The notes below the pieces were generated by a model that saw only the letters and a list, made by a program, of their open reading frames with translations, searched no databases and was not told the DNA's origin. Positions 34,007-42,145 of a stretch of DNA of 64,000 nt are shown here, one piece after another. Source of the stretch: DASPLX01 sp035627375. Its GTDB lineage: Bacteria; Pseudomonadota; Gammaproteobacteria; Burkholderiales; Burkholderiaceae_D. Positions within the stretch are counted from its first letter, which is position 1, and each line of letters begins with the position of its first letter. The stretch lies in NCBI GenBank assembly GCA_035627375.1, contig DASPLX010000067.1, positions 4,287-68,286 of the forward strand, in the 5' to 3' direction. A program made the position numbers and the translations under genes.

Positions 34007-34927
34007 ATGTTGAAACCCCTTGTTCGCTTCACTGTAGGCGCGCTGGCTATCGGCGCCTTTGCCGGCGCGTATGCGCAATCGACCGCGCCGGGCGCGGAGG
34101 AGCCGAAGATCCAGAGTTATTCCATCGATGTCGAGGCCAAGGTCTTGAGCGATCGGCGCAACCGCGGCATTTCCGACACCTTCCGGCGCCCGAGCGCGGA
34201 ATTGACCGTGACCGCCGCGCACGAATCCGGCGTCATCGGCTATCTGCAGCTGGGCGGAGTGCGCAAGGAAGTGTTCCCGGAGAGCGACGGCGTTCTCGTC
34301 ACCGGCGCGCTCGGTTATCGTTGGGGGCGGCACGACGGTTGGCACTTCGGCGTCGGCGCCGCGCAGGAATGGTTTCCGGGGGCGAAGGCAAGCGGCGCTC
34401 CGACCGGATTCGACTGGAGCACCGGCAACCCCACCGGGTTCACCGATACCAAGTTCGATACGACCTACGGCGTCTTCGAATTCGGCCATGGCATCGTCGA
34501 GGCCCGTTATCTTTACGTCCTGAGCAAGGACTTGCGCGGCAATAACACCGCCACGCTGTGCGGTACGGCCTATCTGCCGCAACTCCTGGCCGGCGGCGAT
34601 CCGAGCAAGGCGATCGCCTGCTACGGCGACGGTTTCAAGCGTACCGGCGGCTCGCACCTGCTCGATGTGGACATCAAATATCCGCTCGACGGGCGCACCA
34701 AGCTGACGTTGCATGCGGGGTATCAAAAGACGCGCAATTTCGGCGACGCCAATCTATTCGATTATCGGCTGGGCGTCGTCCATACGCGCTGGGGCTTCGA
34801 TTTCGGCGCGGAGGTGGTGGGAGTGTCACTCAAGAACAGGGATTTCGCCGTCGCCGTCGACAGCGCGGGCAACAGCAAGCAACTCGACGAGACCGCGCTG
34901 GTGGTGTCGGTCGGCAAGCGTTTTTGA
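34007..34927 (+). CDS. TorF-family putative outer membrane porin
   Basis: The 306-residue protein has a signal peptide cleaved after AYA (about residue 23) and a chain of alternating beta-strands ending in the outer membrane signature Phe (VVSVGKRF). The LSDRRNRGISDTFRRPSAELTV segment and GVIGYLQLGG match the TorF/Gcw_chp (TIGR02001) style. Such proteins are probably channels for small or amphiphilic substrates. From memory, SphA of Pseudomonas aeruginosa, induced by sphingosine, belongs to a similar class. GGAGGAGA lies before the ATG. It is followed 59 bases later by the ceramidase. Confidence 0.82.
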   Translation: MLKPLVRFTVGALAIGAFAGAYAQSTAPGAEEPKIQSYSIDVEAKVLSDRRNRGISDTFRRPSAELTVTAAHESGVIGYLQLGGVRKEVFPESDGVLVTGALGYRWGRHDGWHFGVGAAQEWFPGAKASGAPTGFDWSTGNPTGFTDTKFDTTYGVFEFGHGIVEARYLYVLSKDLRGNNTATLCGTAYLPQLLAGGDPSKAIACYGDGFKRTGGSHLLDVDIKYPLDGRTKLTLHAGYQKTRNFGDANLFDYRLGVVHTRWGFDFGAEVVGVSLKNRDFAVAVDSAGNSKQLDETALVVSVGKRF

Positions 34928-34986
34928 CGGCGTCTTGCCGGCGGTTTCGTATTTTGTCGGAAGTGAATAACAACGAGGAGACAACG

Positions 34987-36996
34987 ATGAAAGCATCCGG
35001 TTTGTTGCGTTACCTGGCATTACTCTTCGGCGCCGTCCTGTTCGCCGGACACGCGTACGCGGATCCCTACCTGGTCGGACGCGGCATGTCGGACATCACG
35101 GGCGAGGCGGCGGAAGTCGGCATGATGGGATACGCCTCGACTTCGCAGGTCGCGGGCGGCATCCACATGCGGCAGCGGGCGCGGGCATTCATCGTCGTCG
35201 ACCAGGCCAGCGGCAAGCGCGTCGTGTTCGTTAACAACGATCTCGGCATGGTGTTCCAGGGCGTGCAGCAGGCGGTGATCCAGCGGCTGCAGGCGAAATA
35301 CGGCAGTCTCTACGCGGCCGACAACGTGATCCTGTCGGCGACGCATACGCATGGCGGGCCGGGCGGGTTCTCGCATTATGCGCTGTACAACTTCACCACC
35401 TACGGTTTCAACAAGAAGACCTTCGACGCCATCGTCGGCGGCATCGTGGCGGCGATCGACAAGGCGCATCGCGACCTGAAACCCGGCACGATCCAGGTCG
35501 GTAAGGGCGAATTGCTGGATGCCAGCAACAACCGCTCGCTGCCGGCGTACGAGCGCAATCCGCTCGCCGAACGCGAGCGCTGGGGGCGCCATATCGACCC
35601 AGAGATGACGGTGCTGCGCTTCAAGCAGGGTGCGACCGACGTCGGCGTCATCAGCTGGTTCGCCACCCATGGCGTATCGATGAGCCCGCACAACCGCCTG
35701 ATCACGCCGGACAACAAGGGATATGCGGAATATCGCTGGGAACACGATCTGAAAGGCGTGCGCTACAACTCGGACGGCGATTTCGTGGCCGCCTTCGCGC
35801 AATCGAACGCCGGCGACATGACGCCCAATCTCCATCTCGACGGCACCGGTCCGACCGCCAACGAGTTCGACAACACGCGCCTCATCGGCGAACGGCAATT
35901 GCAGAAGGCGCTCGAGATCTACAACGGGCCGCTGGAAAGTCTGTCGGGGCCGGTCGATTATCGCCATCGCTTCATCGATTTCTCGAACTTCGTGGTCGAC
36001 GGCCGTTTCACCGGCGGCGCGGCGCGCTCCACCTGCCCGGCGGCGCTGGGCTCGGCGTTCGCCGCCGGCACCGAGGATGGGCGCGGACTCGACGGCTTCA
36101 CCGAAGGCGATCTGCAAGGCAACCCGTTCTACATGGCGCTGGGCGGCATCATCGCCCCGGTGCCGCAATGGGTGCGAGATTGCCAGGCGCCGAAGCCGGT
36201 GCTGCTGGCGACCGGCGTGCAAAAGCCGTATCCCTGGACGCCGGAAGTGCTGCCGGTATCGATTTTCCGCATCGGCCAGCTGGCGATCGTCGCGGCGCCC
36301 GCCGAATTCACCATCATGGCCGGCCGGCGCGTGCGCGACACCGTCAAATCCGCGCTCGGAGACAGCGTCAGGCACGTGGTGTTCGCCGGCTATGCCAACG
36401 CCTACGCGGGTTACGTGACCACGCCCGAGGAATACGATGCACAGCATTACGAGGGTGCGTCGACCCATTTCGGGAAATGGACCTTGCCGGCTTACCAACA
36501 GGCTTTCTTCGGCCTGGCATCCGCGCTCAGGCAAGGCCAGCCGGCCGGCGCCAGCCTTGCGCCGCGCGATCTGTCGAATAGCCAGTTGTCGTTCCAGACC
36601 GGCGTGGTGCTCGACAACGTGCCGCTCTTCAAGAGCTTCGGCGGCGTCGAGCGGCAGCCCAATGCGAGCTACCAGCGCGGCCAGCGCGTCGATGTCGAGT
36701 TCTGGACGGGCCATCCGAAGAACAACCTGCGGCAAAACGGCACTTTCCTGGAGGTGCAGCGCTGGGACGGCGCGGCATGGCGCGTCGTGGCCAACGATGG
36801 CGATTGGAGCACGATCTACCGCTGGATACGGGTCGATCCGGTCTGGGGAAGCTCCAAGGCGTTGATTTCGTGGACCATTCCACCCGATGCGGCCGCCGGG
36901 CAATACCGGATCGTTCACTACGGCGATTACAAGAACGGTTGGAACGGGCAGATCTACGGCTTCAGCGGCACGACCAGGGCGTTCCAGGTCTGGTGA
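34987..36996 (+). CDS. Neutral/alkaline ceramidase, secreted
   Basis: The 669-residue protein has a signal peptide (about residues 1-25, cleaved after AYA) and the neutral ceramidase layout. The zinc-site segments SATHTHGGPGG (His120, His122) and WFATHGVSM (His228) are present, as is NAYAGYVTTPEEYDAQHYEG, followed by the C-terminal immunoglobulin-like domain (WTGHPKNNL to FQVW). It cleaves the amide of ceramide to free fatty acid and sphingoid base. The nucleophile motif, usually G-D/N-x-S-P-N, reads GDMTPN here, with Thr279 in place of Ser. The ATG at 34987 follows GAGGAG. It closes the TetR-headed block. Confidence 0.92.
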   Translation: MKASGLLRYLALLFGAVLFAGHAYADPYLVGRGMSDITGEAAEVGMMGYASTSQVAGGIHMRQRARAFIVVDQASGKRVVFVNNDLGMVFQGVQQAVIQRLQAKYGSLYAADNVILSATHTHGGPGGFSHYALYNFTTYGFNKKTFDAIVGGIVAAIDKAHRDLKPGTIQVGKGELLDASNNRSLPAYERNPLAERERWGRHIDPEMTVLRFKQGATDVGVISWFATHGVSMSPHNRLITPDNKGYAEYRWEHDLKGVRYNSDGDFVAAFAQSNAGDMTPNLHLDGTGPTANEFDNTRLIGERQLQKALEIYNGPLESLSGPVDYRHRFIDFSNFVVDGRFTGGAARSTCPAALGSAFAAGTEDGRGLDGFTEGDLQGNPFYMALGGIIAPVPQWVRDCQAPKPVLLATGVQKPYPWTPEVLPVSIFRIGQLAIVAAPAEFTIMAGRRVRDTVKSALGDSVRHVVFAGYANAYAGYVTTPEEYDAQHYEGASTHFGKWTLPAYQQAFFGLASALRQGQPAGASLAPRDLSNSQLSFQTGVVLDNVPLFKSFGGVERQPNASYQRGQRVDVEFWTGHPKNNLRQNGTFLEVQRWDGAAWRVVANDGDWSTIYRWIRVDPVWGSSKALISWTIPPDAAAGQYRIVHYGDYKNGWNGQIYGFSGTTRAFQVW

Positions 36997-37042
36997 CGGC
37001 AAGTGGATGGAAGTGGGCGGTGGCGGCGAAGCGCTATCGCCC

Positions 37043-37072
37043 TTGAAAGAAGGCTCCCTTTTGGGTTAGAAT
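37043..37072 (+). promoter_or_regulatory. rpsB promoter
   Basis: TTGAAA, 18 bases, then TAGAAT, each matching five of six consensus bases. Transcription would start near 37079, giving a leader of about 115 bases. Confidence 0.65.
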
Positions 37073-37075
37073 CTT

Positions 37076-37180
37076 GGGTTAGCTTGAATGTTGTTTCAAG
37101 TGAAACTTTCGTAAATCGCGAATTCGCCCGAAAAAGGGTGCCCTCGGAGAGGGTAACCGGGCGGATTCCAGACCTAACCC
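37076..37180 (+). promoter_or_regulatory. Structured rpsB leader RNA
   Basis: Several helices can form before the rpsB ribosome binding site (TGGAGAA, 37181-37187): GTTTC/GAAAC at 37093-37106; an outer CGCCCG (37125-37130) with CGGGCG (37158-37163) enclosing CCCTC/GAGGG (37141-37153); and a closing pair GGGTTAG (37076-37082) with CTAACCC (37174-37180). The last pair overlaps the predicted transcription start, so it would need a slightly earlier start. S2 represses its own operon through the leader in other proteobacteria; this could serve that purpose. Confidence 0.5.
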
Positions 37181-37192
37181 TGGAGAAATCTC

Positions 37193-37942
37193 ATGTCCGT
37201 CACGATGCGTGAAATGCTGGAAGCCGGTATCCACTTCGGCCACCAAACCCGCTTCTGGAACCCCAAGATGGCCCCCTACATCTTCGGCCATCGCAACAAG
37301 ATTCATATCGTCAACCTGGAAAAGACCCTGGCCATGTACCAGGAGGCGATGAAGTACATCCGTCAATTGGCTTCCAATCGCGGCACCATCCTGTTCGTCG
37401 GCACCAAGCGCCAGGCGCGCGACATCATCGCGGCTGAAGCCCAGCGCGCCGGCATGCCCTACGTCGACCAGCGCTGGCTCGGCGGCATGCTGACCAACTT
37501 CAAGACGATCAAGACCTCGATCAAGCGCCTGAAGGATATGGAAGCCGCCATGACCGACGGCACCGTCGAAAAGATGAGCAAGAAGGAAGCCCTGATGTTC
37601 CAGCGCGAGATGGAGAAGCTGCAGAAGTCCATCGGCGGCATCAAGGACATGGGCGGCATCCCGGACGCGATCTTCGTCGTCGACGTCGGCTACCACAAGG
37701 GCGCCGTCACCGAAGCCGGCAAGCTGGGCATTCCGGTCATCGGCGTGGTCGATACCAACCATTCTCCGGAAGGCGTCACCTATGTCATCCCGGGTAACGA
37801 CGACTCCTCCAAGGCGATCACCCTGTACGCCCGCGGCGTCGCGGACGCGATCCTCGAAGGCCGCGCCAATGCCGTGGCCGACGTTGTCGAAGCCGTCAAG
37901 GGCGGCGCCGACGAGTTCGTCGAAGTCAACGAGCAGGCTTGA
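37193..37942 (+). CDS. rpsB: 30S ribosomal protein S2
   Basis: The 249-residue protein begins SVTMREMLEAGIHFGHQTRFWNPKM, the standard S2 start, and contains the PDAIFVVDVGYHKGAVTEA and PVIGVVDTNHSPEGV segments. It is part of the small subunit and is required for S1 binding. The ribosome binding site GGAGAA lies seven bases before the ATG. It is first in the rpsB-tsf-pyrH-frr series, with a strong promoter, a structured leader, and a terminator after it. Confidence 0.98.
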   Translation: MSVTMREMLEAGIHFGHQTRFWNPKMAPYIFGHRNKIHIVNLEKTLAMYQEAMKYIRQLASNRGTILFVGTKRQARDIIAAEAQRAGMPYVDQRWLGGMLTNFKTIKTSIKRLKDMEAAMTDGTVEKMSKKEALMFQREMEKLQKSIGGIKDMGGIPDAIFVVDVGYHKGAVTEAGKLGIPVIGVVDTNHSPEGVTYVIPGNDDSSKAITLYARGVADAILEGRANAVADVVEAVKGGADEFVEVNEQA

Positions 37943-37972
37943 TGCCTCCGGCCCGATTCCTCGGGCTGCATG

Positions 37973-38004
37973 AAAAGGGGCAACGCTGGTTCGCCCCTTT
38001 TTTT
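37973..38004 (+). terminator. Intrinsic terminator or attenuator after rpsB
   Basis: AAAAGGGGC (37973-37981) pairs perfectly with GCCCCTTTT (37993-38001), loop of 11, followed by more Ts (seven in all). A smaller hairpin, GCCCGA/TCGGGC, sits just before it at 37951-37966. Partial read-through would set the ratio of rpsB to tsf. Confidence 0.85.
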
Positions 38005-38101
38005 CAAGCAAAGCAATTTTTTATTTGCGGGACAGGGAAGGCCGGCAAGGCTTAGCGAAGCGATGGACTTGGCGTTCCCCTCTGTTCCCAACTGACTGTA
38101 A

Positions 38102-38117
38102 GGCGTCTGCGGACGCC
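38102..38117 (+). promoter_or_regulatory. UNCG-type hairpin in the tsf leader
   Basis: GGCGTC-TGCG-GACGCC is a 6-bp stem with a tetraloop of the UNCG class, 22 bases before the tsf start codon. No T-run follows, so it is not a terminator; it may stabilise the tsf message after processing. Confidence 0.4.
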
Positions 38118-38139
38118 GCAAGTGAATTAGGAGATTAGT

Positions 38140-39021
38140 ATGGCCGCAATTACTGCAGCGATGGTGGGCGAACTGCGCGCAAAGACCGACGCGCCGATGA
38201 TGGAGTGCAAGAAGGCGCTGACCGAAGCCGATGGCGATATGGCCAAGGCGGAAGAGCTGCTGCGCGTCAAGCTGGGCAGCAAGGCTTCCAAGGCCGCTTC
38301 CCGCATCACCGCTGAAGGCGTGATCGCCTCGTATATCGCCGGCAACGTCGGCGCTCTGATCGAGATCAACTGCGAAACCGACTTCGTGTCCAAGAACGAC
38401 GATTTCCTGACGCTGGCGAATGCCTGCGCCAAGCTGGTCGCCGAGAAGAACCCGGCCGACGTCGCCGCCCTGTCGGCCCTGCCGCTCGACGGCAAGACTG
38501 TGGACGAAGTGCGCGCCGCCCTGATCGGCAAGATCGGCGAGAATATGTCGATCCGCCGCTTCCAGCGTTTCGAAACCACGGGCAAACTGGCTGCTTACCT
38601 GCATGGCACCCGTATCGGCGTGATGGTCGATTTCGAAGGCGACGAGCAGGCCGGCAAGGACGTCGCGATGCATGTCGCCGCGATGAAGCCGGTTGCGCTG
38701 TCGTCGGAAGACGTGCCGGCCGACCTGATCGAGAAAGAGCGTTCGATCGCTTCGCAAAAGGCCGCCGAATCCGGCAAGCCGGCCGATATCGTCGCCAAGA
38801 TGGTCGAAGGCTCCGTGCAGAAGTATCTGAAGGAAGTTTCGCTGCTGAATCAGCCGTTCGTGAAGAACGACAAGCAGACCGTCGAGCAGATGCTGAAAGC
38901 CGTCAACGCCAAGGTGAAGGCATTCACGTTGTTCGTGGTCGGCGAGGGCATCGAGAAGAAGCAGGATGACTTCGCTGCCGAGGTGGCGGCACAAGTGGCC
39001 GCAGCCAAGCAGCAGGCGTAA
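38140..39021 (+). CDS. tsf: Elongation factor Ts
   Basis: The 293-residue guanine nucleotide exchange factor for EF-Tu has an N-terminal UBA-like domain (AAITAAMVGELRAKTDAPMMECKKAL) with the signature TEADGDMAKAEELLR and the core segment IEINCETDFVSKNDDF. TAGGAGAT is the ribosome binding site. It lies between rpsB and pyrH with its own terminator after it. Confidence 0.98.
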   Translation: MAAITAAMVGELRAKTDAPMMECKKALTEADGDMAKAEELLRVKLGSKASKAASRITAEGVIASYIAGNVGALIEINCETDFVSKNDDFLTLANACAKLVAEKNPADVAALSALPLDGKTVDEVRAALIGKIGENMSIRRFQRFETTGKLAAYLHGTRIGVMVDFEGDEQAGKDVAMHVAAMKPVALSSEDVPADLIEKERSIASQKAAESGKPADIVAKMVEGSVQKYLKEVSLLNQPFVKNDKQTVEQMLKAVNAKVKAFTLFVVGEGIEKKQDDFAAEVAAQVAAAKQQA

Positions 39022-39034
39022 GCGAAAAACAAAG

Positions 39035-39057
39035 CGGGCCGAAAGGCCCGTTTTTTT
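39035..39057 (+). terminator. Intrinsic terminator after tsf
   Basis: CGGGCC-GAAA-GGCCCG stem-loop followed by seven Ts, 13 bases after the tsf stop. Confidence 0.92.
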
Positions 39058-39151
39058 GGCCCTGCCTGCCCGAGGGAGCAGGGCCGCCGGCGTTACAGAC
39101 TGTTACGACCTTGAAGAGCGTGACATGTCGTTGCGGCCGGCGCAGTACAGT

Positions 39152-39157
39152 TAAAAT
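39152..39157 (+). promoter_or_regulatory. Candidate -10 of pyrH
   Basis: TAAAAT lies 52 bases before the pyrH ATG, with a poor upstream partner (TTGCGG at a 15-base spacing). It follows the tsf terminator, where a new start would be expected. Confidence 0.35.
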
Positions 39158-39208
39158 TCAGGCAGTAACGGAAGGCGTTTCCGCCGGACATCATCAGGAG
39201 CCCAGTAC

Positions 39209-39925
39209 ATGACCAAACCAGCTTACAAGCGCGTCCTCCTAAAACTTTCCGGCGAAGCATTGATGGGCGACGATCCGTATGGCATCAATCGTGCGACGAT
39301 CGAACGCATGGTCGCGGATGTCACGGAGGTGGCGAAGCTGGGGGTCGAGCTGGCGATCGTGATCGGCGGCGGCAACATCTTCCGCGGCGTGGCGCCGGGC
39401 GCGCAAGGCATGGACCGCGCGACCGCCGATTACATGGGCATGCTCGCCACGGTGATGAATTCGCTGGCGCTGGCCGATGCGATGCGCCAAGTGGGCATGA
39501 CGGCGCGCGTGATGTCGGCGATCAGCATCGAGCAGGTGGTCGAACCTTACGTCCGTCCGAAGGCGTTGCAGTATCTGGAAGAGGGCAAGATCGTCGTCTT
39601 CGCGGCCGGCACCGGCAATCCGTTCTTCACGACGGATACCGCCGCCGCGCTGCGCGGTTCCGAGATCGGGGCCGAGGTCGTCCTGAAGGCGACCAAGGTC
39701 GACGGTGTCTATAGCGCCGATCCGAAGAAGGACCCGGAAGCGACGCGCTATTCGACGATTTCGTTCGATGAAGCCATCGCCAAGCATTTGCAGGTCATGG
39801 ACGCCACGGCCTTCGCGCTGTGCCGCGACCAGAAACTGCCGATCAAGGTGTTTTCGATCGTCAAGCCGGGCGCGCTCAAGCGCGTGGTGCTCGGCGAAGA
39901 CGAAGGTACATTGGTTCACGTGTAA
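39209..39925 (+). CDS. pyrH: Uridylate kinase
   Basis: The 238-residue amino-acid-kinase-fold enzyme phosphorylates UMP to UDP. It shows VLLKLSGEALMGDDPYGI at the start, the glycine-rich VIGGGNIFRG, and FAAGTGNPFFTTDTAAALRGSEIGA. Bacterial PyrH is hexameric and feedback-controlled by UTP. It precedes frr by 23 bases, as in most bacteria. Confidence 0.97.
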   Translation: MTKPAYKRVLLKLSGEALMGDDPYGINRATIERMVADVTEVAKLGVELAIVIGGGNIFRGVAPGAQGMDRATADYMGMLATVMNSLALADAMRQVGMTARVMSAISIEQVVEPYVRPKALQYLEEGKIVVFAAGTGNPFFTTDTAAALRGSEIGAEVVLKATKVDGVYSADPKKDPEATRYSTISFDEAIAKHLQVMDATAFALCRDQKLPIKVFSIVKPGALKRVVLGEDEGTLVHV

Positions 39926-39948
39926 AGATTGCATTAGAGGAGAACAGC

Positions 39949-40509
39949 ATGGCTGTAGCAGACGTCAAGAAGAATGCCGAGCAGAAGATGCACAAGTCGA
40001 TCGAGACCTTGAAGGCCGATCTGGCCAAGGTCCGTACCGGCCGCGCGCATACCGGCATTCTCGACCATGTGATGGTCGATTACTACGGCAATCCGACGCC
40101 GATCGGGCAGGTCGCGAATCTCACGCTGATCGATGCCCGCACCATCGGCGTGCAGCCGTGGGAAAAGAAGATGTTGTCCGTGGTCGAGAAGGCGATCCGC
40201 GAATCCGACCTCGGGCTCAATCCGTCGACGCAGGGCGACATGATCCGCGTGCCGACGCCGCCGTTGACCGAAGAGCGCCGCAAGGAACTCGTCAAGGTCG
40301 TCAAGGGCGAGGCCGAAGGCGCGAAGGTGGCGATTCGCAACGTGCGCCGCGATGCCAACGAAGCCTTGAAAAAGCTGCTCAAGGACAAGGCTTGCTCGGA
40401 AGACGAGGAGCGCCGCGCGCAGGACGACGTGCAGAAGCTCACCGACAAGTTCGTCGCCGAAGTCGACAAGCTGACGGCCGAGAAGGAAAAAGACATCATG
40501 ACGGTCTGA
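39949..40509 (+). CDS. frr: Ribosome recycling factor
   Basis: The 186-residue protein releases ribosomes from mRNA after termination with EF-G. It has the RTGRAH segment near residue 30, VNLTLIDART-like core and the C-terminal helices ending in AEKEKDIMTV. The ATG at 39949 follows AGAGGAGAAC and yields the family length; the longer open frame upstream overlaps pyrH and is not real. Confidence 0.97.
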   Translation: MAVADVKKNAEQKMHKSIETLKADLAKVRTGRAHTGILDHVMVDYYGNPTPIGQVANLTLIDARTIGVQPWEKKMLSVVEKAIRESDLGLNPSTQGDMIRVPTPPLTEERRKELVKVVKGEAEGAKVAIRNVRRDANEALKKLLKDKACSEDEERRAQDDVQKLTDKFVAEVDKLTAEKEKDIMTV

Positions 40510-40564
40510 GGCCGTCGCGATTCCCCGTTTCGAGCTGCGGCTTAAACCTGTCCTTGCGCCTTTC

Positions 40565-41323
40565 ATGAGTCATACAAGTTCCACTCAGGTCATACCTGAG
40601 GTTGCGGCGGTGCCGCGCCATATCGCGATCATCATGGACGGCAACGGCCGTTGGGCGACCAAGCGCTTCCTGCCGCGCGTCGCCGGCCACGTGAAGGGCG
40701 TCGAAGCCGTGCGCGGCATCGTCGAGGCCTGCGTGCGGCGCGGTGTCGAATACCTGACGCTGTTCGCTTTCAGCTCGGAAAACTGGCGCCGGCCGGCCGA
40801 AGAGGTGTCGTTGCTGATGAAGCTTTTCGTGACCGCGCTCGAGCGCGAGGTCGCGAAGATGCATGCCAACGACATCCGCTTGAAGGTGGTCGGCGATCTC
40901 AGCCGCTTCGACGAAAAACTGCAGCAGATGATCGCCGACGCGGAGCGCCGCACGGCGAACAACAGGCGCCTGACCGTCACGGTCTGCGCGAATTATGGCG
41001 GACGCTGGGACATCATGCAGGCGACCGGCAAGATGGTCGCGGCGAATCCGGGCGTCGCCGATTTCACCGAAGAGATGCTGGCGCCTTACCTGTCGATGGC
41101 GTACGCGCCGGAACCGGATCTTTTCATCCGCACCGGCGGCGAAGAGCGCATCTCCAATTTCCTGCTCTGGCAACTCGCGTATTCCGAGTTGTATTTCACC
41201 GATACCTATTGGCCGGATTTCGACGGCGCGGCGCTCGATCTTGCGATCGACTCCTATCGCCGGCGCGAGCGCCGTTTCGGCCGCACCAGCGAGCAAGTCA
41301 CCGAGCGCAAGAAAGCTTCCTGA
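40565..41323 (+). CDS. uppS: Undecaprenyl diphosphate synthase
   Basis: The 252-residue cis-prenyltransferase makes the C55 lipid carrier for peptidoglycan and LPS O-antigen assembly. It shows the signature HIAIIMDGNGRWA with catalytic Asp25, the FSSENW segment and the C-terminal RTGGEERISNFLLWQLAYSE. Its stop overlaps the cdsA start by one base. Confidence 0.96.
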   Translation: MSHTSSTQVIPEVAAVPRHIAIIMDGNGRWATKRFLPRVAGHVKGVEAVRGIVEACVRRGVEYLTLFAFSSENWRRPAEEVSLLMKLFVTALEREVAKMHANDIRLKVVGDLSRFDEKLQQMIADAERRTANNRRLTVTVCANYGGRWDIMQATGKMVAANPGVADFTEEMLAPYLSMAYAPEPDLFIRTGGEERISNFLLWQLAYSELYFTDTYWPDFDGAALDLAIDSYRRRERRFGRTSEQVTERKKAS

Positions 41324-42141
41324 TGCTGAAAACGCGGGTCATTACTGCCGTCGTGCTGCTGGCGATCCTGCTGGCGATCCTTGCCATCGATTCGTTTCCG
41401 GTGTTCGCAGGCGCCGCGACGGTTTTCTTCGGCGCGGCAATGTGGGAGGGCTATCGCCTGTTCGGGAACAAGCGTCCGGTATTCGGGGCCGCGATCTGGA
41501 CGGCGGCATTCGCCTTCCTGGCTTTTCGCGGCATGTTCCAGCAGTCGGTGCTGCTGTACGGCCTATGCGCCCTGATCTGGGCGCTGCGTCTGACGCCCTC
41601 GCTGAAATTCGGATTGCCGCCGTTGCACGGCATGGGCAACCGCTTGCTGACCGCCATCTATGGAGTAGCCATTCTCGGCTGCTTCGGCGCGATCCTCGTG
41701 CTGTTCCAGCGTTCGCCGGCCTACCTGGTATCGGCGATGGCGATCGTCTGGATCGCCGACATCGGCGCCTATTTCGCCGGCAAGGCTTTCGGCAAGCGCA
41801 AGCTGGCGCCGTCGATCTCTCCCGGCAAGTCGTGGGAGGGCGCGGTCGGCGGTTGGCTCGCCGTATTGGCGGCGGCATCCGCGACCATTTTCTTCCCCTT
41901 GTTCCGCGATACCTTCGCCGCGCAAGTGCAGGCCAGGTTCGGCTGGATCGTGTTTTTGGGAGTGATGACGCTATTGGTCGCCGCGAGCGTCGTCGGCGAC
42001 CTGTTCGAGTCGCAGTTGAAGCGCCGCATCGGCATGAAGGACAGCAGCAAGCTGTTGCCGGGCCACGGCGGCGTGCTCGATCGCGTCGATGCATTGATTC
42101 CCACGTTGCCGCTCGCGGTGCTGTTCGGTTTCTGGAACTAG
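41323..42141 (+). CDS. cdsA: Phosphatidate cytidylyltransferase
   Basis: The 272-residue inner membrane enzyme makes CDP-diacylglycerol from phosphatidate and CTP. It has about seven to eight hydrophobic helices and the signature near the C-terminus that includes VGDLFESQLKRRIGMKDSSKLLPGHGGVLDRVD. The ATG at 41323 is coupled to the uppS stop; the frame upstream overlaps uppS and is spurious. dxr follows after four bases. Confidence 0.96.
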   Translation: MLKTRVITAVVLLAILLAILAIDSFPVFAGAATVFFGAAMWEGYRLFGNKRPVFGAAIWTAAFAFLAFRGMFQQSVLLYGLCALIWALRLTPSLKFGLPPLHGMGNRLLTAIYGVAILGCFGAILVLFQRSPAYLVSAMAIVWIADIGAYFAGKAFGKRKLAPSISPGKSWEGAVGGWLAVLAAASATIFFPLFRDTFAAQVQARFGWIVFLGVMTLLVAASVVGDLFESQLKRRIGMKDSSKLLPGHGGVLDRVDALIPTLPLAVLFGFWN

Positions 42142-42145
42142 CAAG

